Of a stretch of DNA of 64,000 bases, positions 46,836-55,462 are shown one piece after another. The notes beneath the pieces were generated by a model, which saw only the letters and a list, made by a program, of their open reading frames with translations, had not been told where the DNA came from and did not search any database. The DNA is from Tritrichomonas musculus (Eukaryota; Parabasalia; Tritrichomonadida; Tritrichomonadidae). How positions within the stretch are numbered: position 1 is the first letter of the stretch; each line of letters begins with the position of its first letter. The stretch spans positions 1,240,001 through 1,304,000 of the forward strand of contig JAPFFF010000011.1 of the NCBI GenBank assembly GCA_039105265.1, read 5' to 3'. Position numbers and translations under genes: made by a program.

Positions 46836-47234
46836 ATGGAAGCCTTTGCTAATTATGCTGCTAAACAACTCCGTACATATGGAACAGATATGTATAACCT
46901 TTTTGCTGACATTTGTGATAAAGTCATTGATGGTGACCGTGATGCTATTGATGTTGTTGAACCCTTTATTATAGACGCACAAATGGATATATTCAGAAAG
47001 CAGCATCACTTATACATATCTTTTCATGATGAAAATGCTGCTTTTCGTGAGTATGGAGAAATATTTGATTACTATATTGATGAGCTTACTGGTGATTACA
47101 ATGATTATGGTATGCCATATCACTTTTCAAAGAAGTTTTACGATGAGGTATACGAATTCTTTAAATACACTGATGAAGGAAAGAAATGTATGAATGAATT
47201 CAATCCGACCACTGATAAGATTCAGGAAATTTAA
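46836..47234 (+). CDS. Uncharacterised protein upstream of PolB (element D)
   Basis: I choose ATG 46836 (MEAFANYAAKQLRTYG), which follows TTTTTATTTTCACTACATATAATG. The 132-aa product is acidic and aromatic, with ADICDKVIDGDRDAIDVVEPF, AAFREYGEIFDYYIDELTGD and SKKFYDEVYEFFKY. It looks like a small all-helical protein. It is read in the same direction as PolB, 83 bases before it. No homologue was noticed elsewhere in the window. A regulatory or replication accessory role is possible only by position. Confidence 0.5.
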   Translation: MEAFANYAAKQLRTYGTDMYNLFADICDKVIDGDRDAIDVVEPFIIDAQMDIFRKQHHLYISFHDENAAFREYGEIFDYYIDELTGDYNDYGMPYHFSKKFYDEVYEFFKYTDEGKKCMNEFNPTTDKIQEI

Positions 47235-47317
47235 TTAAAAAAGCGATTATTATTTTTGTATTTTAAATATTTTAAATATTTTAATTTTATTCTTATACAA
47301 AACGAACCAAACGCCTG

Positions 47318-48252
47318 ATGACACATTTAATACCAGAAACATTATTCAATTTGGATACAGAAACAATAACCAAATTCATTGCGATTCTGAACACTAAATT
47401 AAATGCTAATATTATTATTGACCAAGACAACAATATAAATATTACAAGGCTATGTAAATATTTCAACGACAATAATGCTTACAATATTCTTCTTGGTGAT
47501 ATTAAGCCTGATGAATTAGCTCCTACAGATGTTATTGATGAAATTACCATTAATAATTACATTGATGAAGTTATCAAACAAAACAAACAACGAATAACAA
47601 TAATAATTAATACACCCGAAGTAAATGAACCAGAAAACGAAGAACTGTACGAGTACCTTAAGAAAAATGGACAACAATTCACTAGTAAGCATAATGATTT
47701 TCTAATAGTTAATTTTCCAAATGATTTCGATAGAGCAGTAGCAGCTTTGCAAGCATATGACTACCCAGAAGCTTTGGTTAAAGAACGTAATTATCATGGT
47801 AAACCTATTATTACATATTATTTCAATGAAATATCATCTCTAGCAAACATATATGATGCCTTGCTTCATGTTTACCAAAGTGAACTAAAACCATTTAAAA
47901 TACATTTTCAACTTTCTGGAGTCTTTGAAACAAGTACCTTTGACTTTGAAACTTATGAAAGAAAATATGATTATGAGGCTAGAGAGATCAGATGGCAAAA
48001 CTACAAATCTGCCATACCAATTATAGTAAAAGATGAACGAAACCTTGATGAATGCAAAATGTATATAGAAACTGTACTAAATAGCTATGAAACAACTTCA
48101 TCAAACAATAAACTAACAATTGTACACTCAATATCCTTTACGATATCGAGAATGCGTAAGGTTACAGGTCGTATCAAAGATCTTCCAGAAATATTCAAGA
48201 AGAGTAATAATTATATAATTGTTGATGATGAAGATGATAATTTATGTTGGTA
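47318..48252 (+). pseudogene. PolB N-terminal part (element D), interrupted by insertion of element C
   Basis: About 311 residues match the N-terminal third of the element A PolB. Examples are KPFKIHFQLSGVFETST, YDYEAREIRWQNYK, AIPIIVKDERNLDECKMYIET, MRKVTGRIKDLPEIFKKS and a final DDEDDNLCW. The corresponding element A block is DNEDDGLCWYRFLA. The coding sequence meets the AGTAGT end of element C at 48253. The region is the part upstream of the exonuclease domain; its role in this family is not known to me. Confidence 0.75.
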
Positions 48253-48553
48253 AGTAGTGAGGAGTGTGCGGGATCCAGGTCAGATAGAATTACGTAAATG
48301 GCCCCCATTCCTGACCCATATTTGAAGGCCACATGACTATTTTTGAATTTACCCCAAATGATGCTCATGAATAGGAATATGTGGTCAGTATCATGGGATA
48401 TATAGATGTTCACCAATGACAGCCATTCCTGACCCAGATTTGAAGACCACAACCACCAACCACCTACCAGAATTTTCGGCAAAAGGATTTCCAGAGGGGG
48501 TCTCAAAATTCAATTTATGTGATTTGCTATTTTTAAATTTTTTCGCATTCCAA
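48253..48553. other. Left terminal region of element C with direct repeats
   Basis: The first 300 bases contain no supported gene. After the AGTAGT/TGTGCGGGAT end there is a direct repeat of about 30 bp (CCATTCCTGACCCA followed by ATTTGAAG and CCAC) at 48305 and 48423, 118 bases apart. The region ends with the box TTTTTTCGCATTCCAAATG. That box is nearly the same as the one before the gene at 49913. Confidence 0.6.
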
Positions 48554-48625
48554 ATGAGCGTCGTCCCAACTGACAACCAAATCGTCTCATATAAAGCCCC
48601 TTTCTGAAAGGAATTGGAGATTCGC

Positions 48626-49330
48626 ATGAACCGATTATTGAAAATATCCCAACGAAAACATGATCGCGAGTCAGCTATCAAGTGCTATTTCTATAAGGAG
48701 CTCTCGCTTGATGAGTACGATGAGTGGATTCGCGAACTGGATACCAAAATCGCTGGTTATACAGACATTGAATCTCCCGAGCGAGCACTGGATCTGAAGA
48801 TGTTATCATATATCAACCGAGATCGCGAACGTCTCATCAAGTTTCAGGATGATTTCAATAAGAAACGCAATGAGTTGATTCACAGTTATACGCACCCAGT
48901 TGATTACGCTATTGAGAACATCACAAAGGATATCAATATGTTCAACCAGGATTTGCTCACTGGCATGTTCGAATTGTTCGTCAATAAGGTCAAATCATTA
49001 TGTCCCAAGGACAAATCATATGAGGGTTCCATTAAATCGGTATACCTTGATAAGACATCTACCAAGGTCATCAATATATTCAATTCATTATCCCAACGAT
49101 TGATATCCAGCTTCACCAAGCTACTCACAGGAGTTGGACCAAATGAGTACTTCGCAAGTGATAAACACAGATATGATTCCCTCATGAAATTGTATGATGA
49201 TATCAGCAATGCTTGTCAAATGCTATACCTCTATACAATCTACAATGCGATCGATAATAACCTTAACCTATACCCCCAACTGATATGTCAGATAGTAAAC
49301 TCGTTATCAGCTATTCACGAGTTCTCATGA
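48626..49330 (+). CDS. Uncharacterised helical protein
   Basis: The first ATG in frame is 48626 (MNRLLKISQRKHDRE), giving 234 aa. It is helical and charged throughout (DEYDEWIRELDTKIAGYTDIES; KMLSYINRDRERLIKFQDDF). A central part has NQDLLTGMFELFVNKVKSLCPKDK and the end is Leu/Tyr-rich. It overlaps the start of the next gene by 46 bases in another frame. No homologue was seen in the other elements. Function unknown. Confidence 0.5.
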   Translation: MNRLLKISQRKHDRESAIKCYFYKELSLDEYDEWIRELDTKIAGYTDIESPERALDLKMLSYINRDRERLIKFQDDFNKKRNELIHSYTHPVDYAIENITKDINMFNQDLLTGMFELFVNKVKSLCPKDKSYEGSIKSVYLDKTSTKVINIFNSLSQRLISSFTKLLTGVGPNEYFASDKHRYDSLMKLYDDISNACQMLYLYTIYNAIDNNLNLYPQLICQIVNSLSAIHEFS

Positions 49331-49794
49331 AGAATCTCAATAACTTTATCATACACGATGTATCCAAAATCATCGATGGGGAGATCAAGGATTGCATTAC
49401 CAAAATAAGTGAAAACGAGTTATTGAATAATATCCACATTCGGGAATCCAATCATAGTGTCTCACAGAGTGGGATCGCTGAGAAACCCCAAACTGCACCC
49501 ATTGTTGAAGACCCCCAAGACAATGCTGAAGAATCCAATCATAGCCCCCCGCAGATCGAGATAGCTGATGTATCAAACGTCGACCCCCAACCTACACCCA
49601 TTGTAGCTAAAGTACATGGGATTGCTCAGGAGAAGACCTTGGACGAGTTCATTAATGGACTACCAAATGATCAAATATCTATAGTCGAATTAACCCCAAA
49701 ATATAATGAGTACTTCAACACTAATATAACCCCTCGTAAATTAGGTATGATGCTCTCCATATCTAACAAACTGGTTAAGTCCATTGCATGGTAG
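49285..49794 (+). CDS. Protein with internal repeat and possible winged-helix C-terminus
   Basis: This 169-aa product starts at ATG 49285. The middle has two diverged copies of an ESNHS...PIVEDPQ-like unit, rich in Pro, Gln and Asp. The C-terminal 50 residues (TLDEFINGLPNDQISIVELT, then KYNEYFNTNITPRKLGMML) resemble the winged-helix tail seen after viral D5-type helicases, where Y..Y.......P..LG patterns occur. No helicase is fused here. It may be a small DNA-binding protein. The resemblance is by eye. Confidence 0.45.
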   Translation: MSDSKLVISYSRVLMKNLNNFIIHDVSKIIDGEIKDCITKISENELLNNIHIRESNHSVSQSGIAEKPQTAPIVEDPQDNAEESNHSPPQIEIADVSNVDPQPTPIVAKVHGIAQEKTLDEFINGLPNDQISIVELTPKYNEYFNTNITPRKLGMMLSISNKLVKSIAW

Positions 49795-49912
49795 GGGAGT
49801 AAGAAGATTGTGTACTACACTAAGGCTTGAGATGATTTATTTTTGGACGTCATATGATTTTGGTAAAACCCATATTTTGATATTTGAATATTGATTTTTT
49901 ATCGCATTCCAA

Positions 49913-50392
49913 ATGGAAGCCACTCCAAACCACCTCAATGTCTACGAATACATCAACACGCTAGTAGCCCTATTGCCAAAGCCTGATGGATTTGCAAAAT
50001 GCAATTTCGCGATATTATGTGACAAGTTCCCATTCAATTTGAAGAACTCATTGTACCTCGCGAGGGTCCTATATGTATCACTCCAGAATGGTTCTGAAAC
50101 CATTAGATTCTACCCTAATAAGCTCAAGGAGATGAGCCTTGAATTTGTCAAACTATCATCCAATAGTAGACGCAAATTGAGTGCCAACATGCATGAGTTC
50201 TTCGTAAATGGGAATACCGAAAAGCACGAATACAAGGGATGCCCCTACTACAACCACTCGATTGAGAGAACCAATATAAATACCAAGGATCTCATCGCCA
50301 AATTACGTGAAAAATACAATATTGCAGAACCGGATATATTCATCGGCAAGCATCAGGATTTGGTATTGGATGATGACCCAGATTTGGTTTAA
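49913..50392 (+). CDS. Conserved element protein with NSRRK motif (element C)
   Basis: This 159-aa protein is the homologue of 36854-37300. It shares CNFAILCDKFP, ARVLYVSL, RFYPNKLKEMSLEF, NSRRKLSANMHEFFVNGNT, YKGCPYYNHSI and FIGKHQDLVL. The start lies right after TTTTTTATCGCATTCCAAATG. In element B it is on the MCP strand; here it is convergent with the ATPase gene, overlapping its end by four bases. The family seems specific to these elements and has no recognised function. Confidence 0.6.
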   Translation: MEATPNHLNVYEYINTLVALLPKPDGFAKCNFAILCDKFPFNLKNSLYLARVLYVSLQNGSETIRFYPNKLKEMSLEFVKLSSNSRRKLSANMHEFFVNGNTEKHEYKGCPYYNHSIERTNINTKDLIAKLREKYNIAEPDIFIGKHQDLVLDDDPDLV

Positions 50393-51378
50393 ACCTTGCT
50401 ATATATGACCTGCATATCGTGTTCAACCGTGTTCACCAATATGAAATCATGGCCCGATAAGGTCCTATATTTTTGCCACAACTCCTCGAACTCACAAGGT
50501 ATGCTCACCTGCTGATATATGTAATTGAGTTTCTGTCGCGAGAACCCATTGAATATGAAGAATGATGTGCAGTTATTTTTGTAATCGGTTGGCACGCCCT
50601 TGAAGAACTGGATATTGATGTACACGATTGAGTTCTTATGACGCAACTGGGTGATATAGTTTGTGAAGTATGCTGATTTCAACAGCTTGCTCTTAATGAA
50701 GTCCTCGCACAGGATTATGGTGTTGAGTGGTACATTGGGTTTCCCGAGTTTGCGGATATGGAGGAACTCAAACATCTGCTGTAGCTTGGACTCGTCAATA
50801 GATGCCTTCCCAACTGAGCTATATTAGTTATACAACTCCTTCCATAGATCGAGCTCCTTCAAATGCCATTCAGCATTACTATCAGCGACGACCACAATGG
50901 GCAAGTTGATGAGCTCGCGTTGAGATTCAAATGTGGAATCATTTATAATACCATTCTTACTCACATACACGATCATATGGAAGAGCCCAATGGGCTTAAG
51001 AGCGCCAGCGAACGGATTCTGTGAATCCTCAGGTGTTCCCCCGAACCTCCCATTATTGAGTCTACCCATTTGAATGATATCGCGAATTACTGTATGGCTC
51101 TTGCCTTTGCCTTGTGATGCTACCAGTATGTTCAAAGTATTGTACCACGCATAGATCCCATTAGCGATTGGCCTTATGGATGCATTCGTGATTTTATCCC
51201 TATTATTGGAATAGGCCTCACTCATAGCCTCATCCACATCAAACCTCTTGGATACCGGTTGCTGCTTCTGGTACCTATCGAATGTATCAAAATCAATTGG
51301 ATCACTACTGGAACTGTCTGATAATTCAATAGATGTATAGTCGAAAAGGGTTGGTTGTAGGCGCTTGTAATACAACAT
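50389..51378 (-). pseudogene. Genome-packaging ATPase (element C), looks broken
   Basis: The N-terminal portion has a Walker A of the form ASQGKGKSHTVI near residue 97. The C-terminal portion has IILCEDFIKSKLL as Walker B and LRHKNSIVYINIQFFKG as the sensor block. These align with the element A ATPase (GKQGSGKT; LILFDD; CRHNHISFFLNVQFWK). The N-terminus carries an extra acidic/Ser stretch not seen in element A. The gene looks broken about once. It would have packaged the element C genome. Confidence 0.75.
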
Positions 51379-51397
51379 TTAATCAAAAATAAAGCTC

Positions 51398-51553
51398 TTA
51401 GGCATACAATGTGCGCCTCAGCTCATCGGTCAGCTCAGGTGGTTCATCTTTAGCTGTAAGCGATACCAGTAATAGCAGTTCAACTACATTGGTCACCAAT
51501 ATCAACCCCAATAGTATATTCATGATGATTTCACTCGCGGGCCAGGATGGCAT
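51398..51553 (-). CDS. Small single-pass membrane protein (51 aa)
   Basis: The frame MPSWPASEIIMNILLGLILV continues with a hydrophobic NVVELLLLVSL run and ends in the charged tail DEPPELTDELRR. That is one clear membrane segment with a short outside end and a polar tail. It lies between the Cys-cluster gene and the ATPase gene on the same strand, filling a gap of about 190 bases. A start at the internal Met is also possible. Small membrane proteins are common in viruses with lipid layers; a role here is inference. Confidence 0.5.
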   Translation of the reverse strand: MPSWPASEIIMNILLGLILVTNVVELLLLVSLTAKDEPPELTDELRRTLYA

Positions 51554-51572
51554 CCTGGATATTTATGCAAAT

Positions 51573-52199
51573 TTAAATACAAATTTTGAGTGATATCGAG
51601 TGCCTTATGAGCTCGGTCCATACATTGTTATATCCATATTTCAACTCATTGGATACCCCGTTTTTGGACACCAATATCTTGTCAATTTTCATATACTTCG
51701 AGTTTGAAACACAACCAGTGCACCCACTGTCCTCATTGATGACCAGCTCAACCTTGTCGGCCTTAGTGAGTATCTTAATGAGCTCCATCAGTGTATTGCT
51801 ATGACACACTAGGTAGTTGTTCATCCTCAGTGGATTGGTCTCATAGATGCTCAGTAATATCTCGAGGAATTTATTTTTGGTACCCAAGTCGTCAGTGTCG
51901 GGGTCTAATGAACGATCTATTGTCGGAGACTCAGGGAACATAGTTCCTTGGGGTGGACTGTTTATTGGAGCAACTGATGGATATGGACCAGTTGTCGAGG
52001 GTGTAGTAAAATTTGCATCCTGGGTGCCATTTTGGGGGTAAACGACTTGGGGTTGCATCTGTGGGACTTGAGGGTATGATACCGGTTGAACTGGTGGAGG
52101 TCTATTCGTGGCGATCTTAATATTCACATTCTGCTCCTGCTTAACACTCGCATCATTCTCACTTGATAGGATTCTAGCCTTATGGAGAGTCATTTCCAA
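51573..52199 (-). CDS. Conserved Cys-cluster element protein (element C)
   Basis: This 208-aa protein has the conserved opening MEMTLHKARILSSENDASV shared with 12193-12891. A Pro/Gln-rich middle follows. The conserved half has ETNPLRMNNYLVCHSNTLMELIKILT, VELVINEDSGCTGC and LKYGYNNVWTELI. It begins after TTTTTGCACTTTGGAAATG and lies immediately 3' of MCP. Three members in three elements, each near MCP, make this a good candidate for an undescribed virion or assembly factor. Confidence 0.65.
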   Translation of the reverse strand: MEMTLHKARILSSENDASVKQEQNVNIKIATNRPPPVQPVSYPQVPQMQPQVVYPQNGTQDANFTTPSTTGPYPSVAPINSPPQGTMFPESPTIDRSLDPDTDDLGTKNKFLEILLSIYETNPLRMNNYLVCHSNTLMELIKILTKADKVELVINEDSGCTGCVSNSKYMKIDKILVSKNGVSNELKYGYNNVWTELIRHSISLKICI

Positions 52200-52235
52200 A
52201 GTGCAAAAATATTTTTACCCCTAATACCATATTTC

Positions 52236-54104
52236 TCATGCCATTTCTGGATCAACTTGTGAGCCAGCTGGTGATTCATCATCGATATACTCAAGGCCAT
52301 CGAGTGAGAGCTTGAAGTAGGTGTCTCTGCATAAACAGAGTTGTACAGGTGGTGGTCTAACAATGGCTCCACTTGGTTCGATAATATTGTAATATGTGTC
52401 ATTATTGCCAGTGAATATGGGTTGACCATTGACTTGTATTTGGATATTGCCTTTGCCACCATCTAAGCCATCATAACAGTATCCAGCAGATGCACGTTCT
52501 GTTTGGACATTGAATACAAATGATGTGGCATCACTCAGTGTGTTCTTATACCTATTTCCATCGCCATCGTTCTTGGGCATGGTGAAGCTATCCTCGAACT
52601 CCTTTGTATATTGGAGTGTGATACCATCGAGATCTCCAGCTGTTAATTGGCTTTCGAAGAATCTGGCACCAATGGTACTGACTTTCTCATCTGGGAAGTT
52701 CTTACCACCTATATTCAAATAGCAGTTTTGGTAAACGGGATTCTCAAATACAGTCAAATCATTGTGATGCTTGGGGAACAGTAATGACATGCTTGTGACA
52801 TTGATTAATGGGATATTCAATGTAGACTTGATACCATTTGCGGCGGCTGCGATTGGGAATGCATGGTAATCCACCTTTTGAGATGGAATTACTAGGCCTT
52901 CACGTAATATGGATTCAATGCTTGCACGAGTGGATTCACAAACACCATATCCTTGCATATTGGACTTGCAGAGAGTGATGGTCATTTGGTTAACGGTGAG
53001 TGTTGCTGGTTGTGATTCGTATTTGATCTCATTATGTTCTTCAACGATTTGAATTGTCATATAGTCCTTGACATCATCTGGGTAGTCTGGGTTATGGCGT
53101 GCGATCTCCTTCAGATCCATAGTCTTCTTAATACCGAATTTCTCATATTCAGCATCTGTAAATCCAAATGTGATCTCAATTGGTGTGTCATTAACTGGAA
53201 TTCCATGTTCGGCGCAGATATTGTACTTAAATGTGATGGTATTATCGAATACCCCTGGTATAAGGGCCTCATTACCGATTTGTGTGAATTGCCTCTTGAG
53301 TTTACCACGGGCCTTGATTTCACGTAACTGCTCCAATTGCTTCATCGTAATGTGATCATCATCTTCCAGGAATGCCTTGGCTTCAGCAACCGTATATGGA
53401 TCAATGACTGCCCATACTAGACCAGCTGGACTGACTTGGAATCTAATAGCTAAATCACCAATGATCCCATTCGGGAATAAGTCGAATGCCTGCAATGCAA
53501 GCAAGTCATCAAATGGTACATTCAAGTCGAATTCAGCAGTGGTCTTGCCATTGTCCTTGAAGTCATTGAGATTGACATATACACCAGCATGTGTTTGACT
53601 AAAGTTCGAGACATTTTCCCATAAGCTGTGAACGAATCGGCGGCGCATCTTCTCAGTCTCTGGTTTCAAAACCGAGTATAGGAAGCCCTCGCGAATGCAT
53701 TCATTTTGCTGGTATCCGACATTGACATTGTTATGGAGGATCTCTAGCCTGTCAAACAATTGGTTCGAGGACTTGTATCCCACGAATAGTTTGTAGAGGT
53801 TATCAGGATCTTCAATCAATCGCAATTTGGCCAAATCGGTGTTAAATTGCAAATCGAGTTTGATGTGGAATGTGAGGAAGCCTTTGTCGATATCGCTAAT
53901 GAAGTGGTCGGGATGTGTTAATGAAATCTGTGAGTACTGGCCTTGGTGAAATGGGGCTGGCTGGTCATGGCAATCGACAGTTCTAAATGAGAAGCTTCTG
54001 GTACCATCATTCACATTGATGATATTTCGCATCTTCTGGAATGTGTCATTGACATTCCCAACCTCGTATTTCAAATTGTGAGCTCTTTCGTTCCTGTATC
54101 TCAT
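52236..54104 (-). CDS. Major capsid protein (double jelly-roll type), element C
   Basis: I take the start at 54104 (MRYRNERAHNLKYEVG), because TTTTTTCCAAGATACAAAATG ends there. The 622-aa protein aligns with the element A capsid along its length. Examples are KLFVGYKSSNQLFDRLEILHN, NECIREGFLYSVLKP, SLWENVSN, VNVTSMSLLFPKHHNDLTVF, NPVYQNCYLNIGGK and YCYDGLDGG near the end. Length and the two-part strand pattern fit a Polinton MCP. It is divergent from the pVI-like gene, as in element A. It appears intact. Confidence 0.75.
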   Translation of the reverse strand: MRYRNERAHNLKYEVGNVNDTFQKMRNIINVNDGTRSFSFRTVDCHDQPAPFHQGQYSQISLTHPDHFISDIDKGFLTFHIKLDLQFNTDLAKLRLIEDPDNLYKLFVGYKSSNQLFDRLEILHNNVNVGYQQNECIREGFLYSVLKPETEKMRRRFVHSLWENVSNFSQTHAGVYVNLNDFKDNGKTTAEFDLNVPFDDLLALQAFDLFPNGIIGDLAIRFQVSPAGLVWAVIDPYTVAEAKAFLEDDDHITMKQLEQLREIKARGKLKRQFTQIGNEALIPGVFDNTITFKYNICAEHGIPVNDTPIEITFGFTDAEYEKFGIKKTMDLKEIARHNPDYPDDVKDYMTIQIVEEHNEIKYESQPATLTVNQMTITLCKSNMQGYGVCESTRASIESILREGLVIPSQKVDYHAFPIAAAANGIKSTLNIPLINVTSMSLLFPKHHNDLTVFENPVYQNCYLNIGGKNFPDEKVSTIGARFFESQLTAGDLDGITLQYTKEFEDSFTMPKNDGDGNRYKNTLSDATSFVFNVQTERASAGYCYDGLDGGKGNIQIQVNGQPIFTGNNDTYYNIIEPSGAIVRPPPVQLCLCRDTYFKLSLDGLEYIDDESPAGSQVDPEMA

Positions 54105-54151
54105 TTTGTATCTTGGAAAAAAGCTTGAAATCACATTTTTGTATATACCAA

Positions 54152-54403
54152 ATGGGTATTGGCATCTTCAAGAAGATTAAGAACGCTTTCAAGAACGTCG
54201 GCAGTAAGCTCAAGAATGCAGCTCAAACTGTCATCCGCAACATCCCAAGGGCAGTTGATATTGGAAAGGGGATCATCAATAAGATCAAACCAATCGCCGA
54301 CTTCATACCAGGTGTTGGACCAGTTGTAGACACCATCAGCACTGGACTCAATTACGTAAGCAAAGCTAATGATATAGGTAAATCCATACTGGACATGGTT
54401 TGA
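54152..54403 (+). CDS. pVI-like minor virion protein (element C)
   Basis: Starts at 54152 (MGIGIFKKIKNAFKNVGSKL) after TTTTTGTATATACCAAATG. The 83-aa product has a basic amphipathic helix. It then has a Gly/Pro turn (ADFIPGVGPVVDTISTGLNY) and a short end. It is the shortest member of the set and lacks the Pro-rich tail of the element A protein. Its place beside MCP and before the coiled-coil gene is the same as in element A. Confidence 0.5.
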   Translation: MGIGIFKKIKNAFKNVGSKLKNAAQTVIRNIPRAVDIGKGIINKIKPIADFIPGVGPVVDTISTGLNYVSKANDIGKSILDMV

Positions 54404-54453
54404 TCATCATCGAATATCCACATACATGCGAATATATTTTTGTCCGTTTTGAA

Positions 54454-54915
54454 ATGAATTGCGATGGTATGAAACATATAGCTCAATGCGATATTAGGGT
54501 CATTAATGATAACAAGCAGGAGCAGCGCACGTTCAACTCAGTAGAGGAGTTCGACCTGTTCTACCAGAAGTACAAGGATATGTTCAATCAGAAGACCACC
54601 AATTACCTCAATAAAACCTACAAAATAATCACCCCCGAATGCGAGTACAGGATTACCAAACGCACTGGCAAGGATGGCTCTAGTAATGTGTTTCTCAAGA
54701 AGATCACCAAGCAAGCCGATAGTGATACACTGGTGGAGATCCAATTCGCAAGCATTCGTGCTGACATCAATGCATTGCAGTCATCAGTAGATGAATACAC
54801 CAAACGGATTACCACTCTGGAGAACACCATTGGCGTGATCACCACAAAAATAAATCAGCTCACCTGTACCGTGAATGAGTGTACTGATGCAGTGAACAAC
54901 CTCCTGAGGCATTAG
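54454..54915 (+). CDS. Conserved element protein with C-terminal coiled coil (element C)
   Basis: The start is placed at 54454 (MNCDGMKHIAQCDIRV), right after TTTTTGTCCGTTTTGAAATG. The 153-aa product shares FNSVEEFDLFYQKYKDMF and YRITKRTG...FLKK with 2111-2464. It then has a long coiled coil (ADINALQSSVDEYTKRITTLE, IGVITTKINQLTCTVNECT). The block is duplicated in order after pVI-like protein in both elements, supporting an assembly role. Function not known. Confidence 0.6.
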   Translation: MNCDGMKHIAQCDIRVINDNKQEQRTFNSVEEFDLFYQKYKDMFNQKTTNYLNKTYKIITPECEYRITKRTGKDGSSNVFLKKITKQADSDTLVEIQFASIRADINALQSSVDEYTKRITTLENTIGVITTKINQLTCTVNECTDAVNNLLRH

Positions 54916-54934
54916 ATTTTGGAATTATTTGGGA

Positions 54935-55135
54935 TTACCTGGTGATTGAGTGGTGTACTGTTGATGATGTTGATTTAATGATTGGGTCATGCACAACACA
55001 CCCCTTATCGTCATATTTTTGGACTGTGGTTTTGGTACAATTAATGGTTCGACTATTTCGCATGTGACGTTCCAGGTGATTGAAGTACGTGAGCCCATTT
55101 GAATCTCTTAATACACGGCGTTCCTCATATGACAT
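54935..55135 (-). CDS. Small basic protein
   Basis: The 66-aa product (MSYEERRVLRDSNGLTYF and on) is basic and rich in Ser/Thr, with LERHMRNSRTINCTKTTV. It follows a TTTTTTCAGGATTAAATG box and is divergent from the gene at 55171 across 35 bases. A relation to the 73-aa gene of element A is possible by position but not by sequence. Function unknown. Confidence 0.4.
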   Translation of the reverse strand: MSYEERRVLRDSNGLTYFNHLERHMRNSRTINCTKTTVQKYDDKGCVVHDPIIKSTSSTVHHSITR

Positions 55136-55170
55136 TTAATCCTGAAAAAACACTTTTTTTGCGCATCTAA
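55136..55170. promoter_or_regulatory. Divergent promoter region in element C
   Basis: Thirty-five bases carry a T-rich box in both directions: TTTTTTCAGGATTAAATG leftwards and TTTTTTTGCGCATCTAAATG rightwards. This is a clean example of the common start box. Confidence 0.55.
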
Positions 55171-55404
55171 ATGACTGAATTGGGTGAATACAAGAAGGAG
55201 ATTCCAGAGCTTAAGCGCATCAAGCATGATCTCAAGGAGAAGTGCTATATGTATAAGGGCCACCTCAATAACATCAAAGGGGGTATGCTGGGTAGCAATG
55301 GACTAGCCATTCGTGAATCACTGATTGAGGATATCAATAGTCTGAAGGAGAAGGTCGCCAAACTCGAGAATGAGCTCGCTGAATTATCAAGTGATAACCA
55401 CTAA
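55171..55404 (+). CDS. Small coiled-coil protein
   Basis: This 77-aa product is helical and heptad-patterned (YKKEIPELKRIKHDLKEKC; IEDINSLKEKVAKLENEL). A short Gly-rich bridge (GGMLGSNGLA) lies in the middle. It likely forms a helical hairpin or dimer. It lies just before the integrase. The equivalent position in element A holds a basic helical protein. Function unknown. Confidence 0.5.
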   Translation: MTELGEYKKEIPELKRIKHDLKEKCYMYKGHLNNIKGGMLGSNGLAIRESLIEDINSLKEKVAKLENELAELSSDNH

Positions 55405-55462
55405 ATATGGGGTCAACGGGAATTCCCGTAGACCTATTGGAACCACTATTTTTGCCCATTAA

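Larger units (their letters stand above)
46563..48252. mobile_element. Element D, left end only, interrupted by element C
   Basis: The segment begins AGTAGTAATGGTC with a small hairpin (ATGGTC...GACCAT) and TGTGCGGGAT at 46576-46585. It carries a 132-aa gene and the first part of a PolB gene. That gene stops where element C begins at 48253. The rest of element D would lie to the right of element C, outside the window. Confidence 0.55.
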
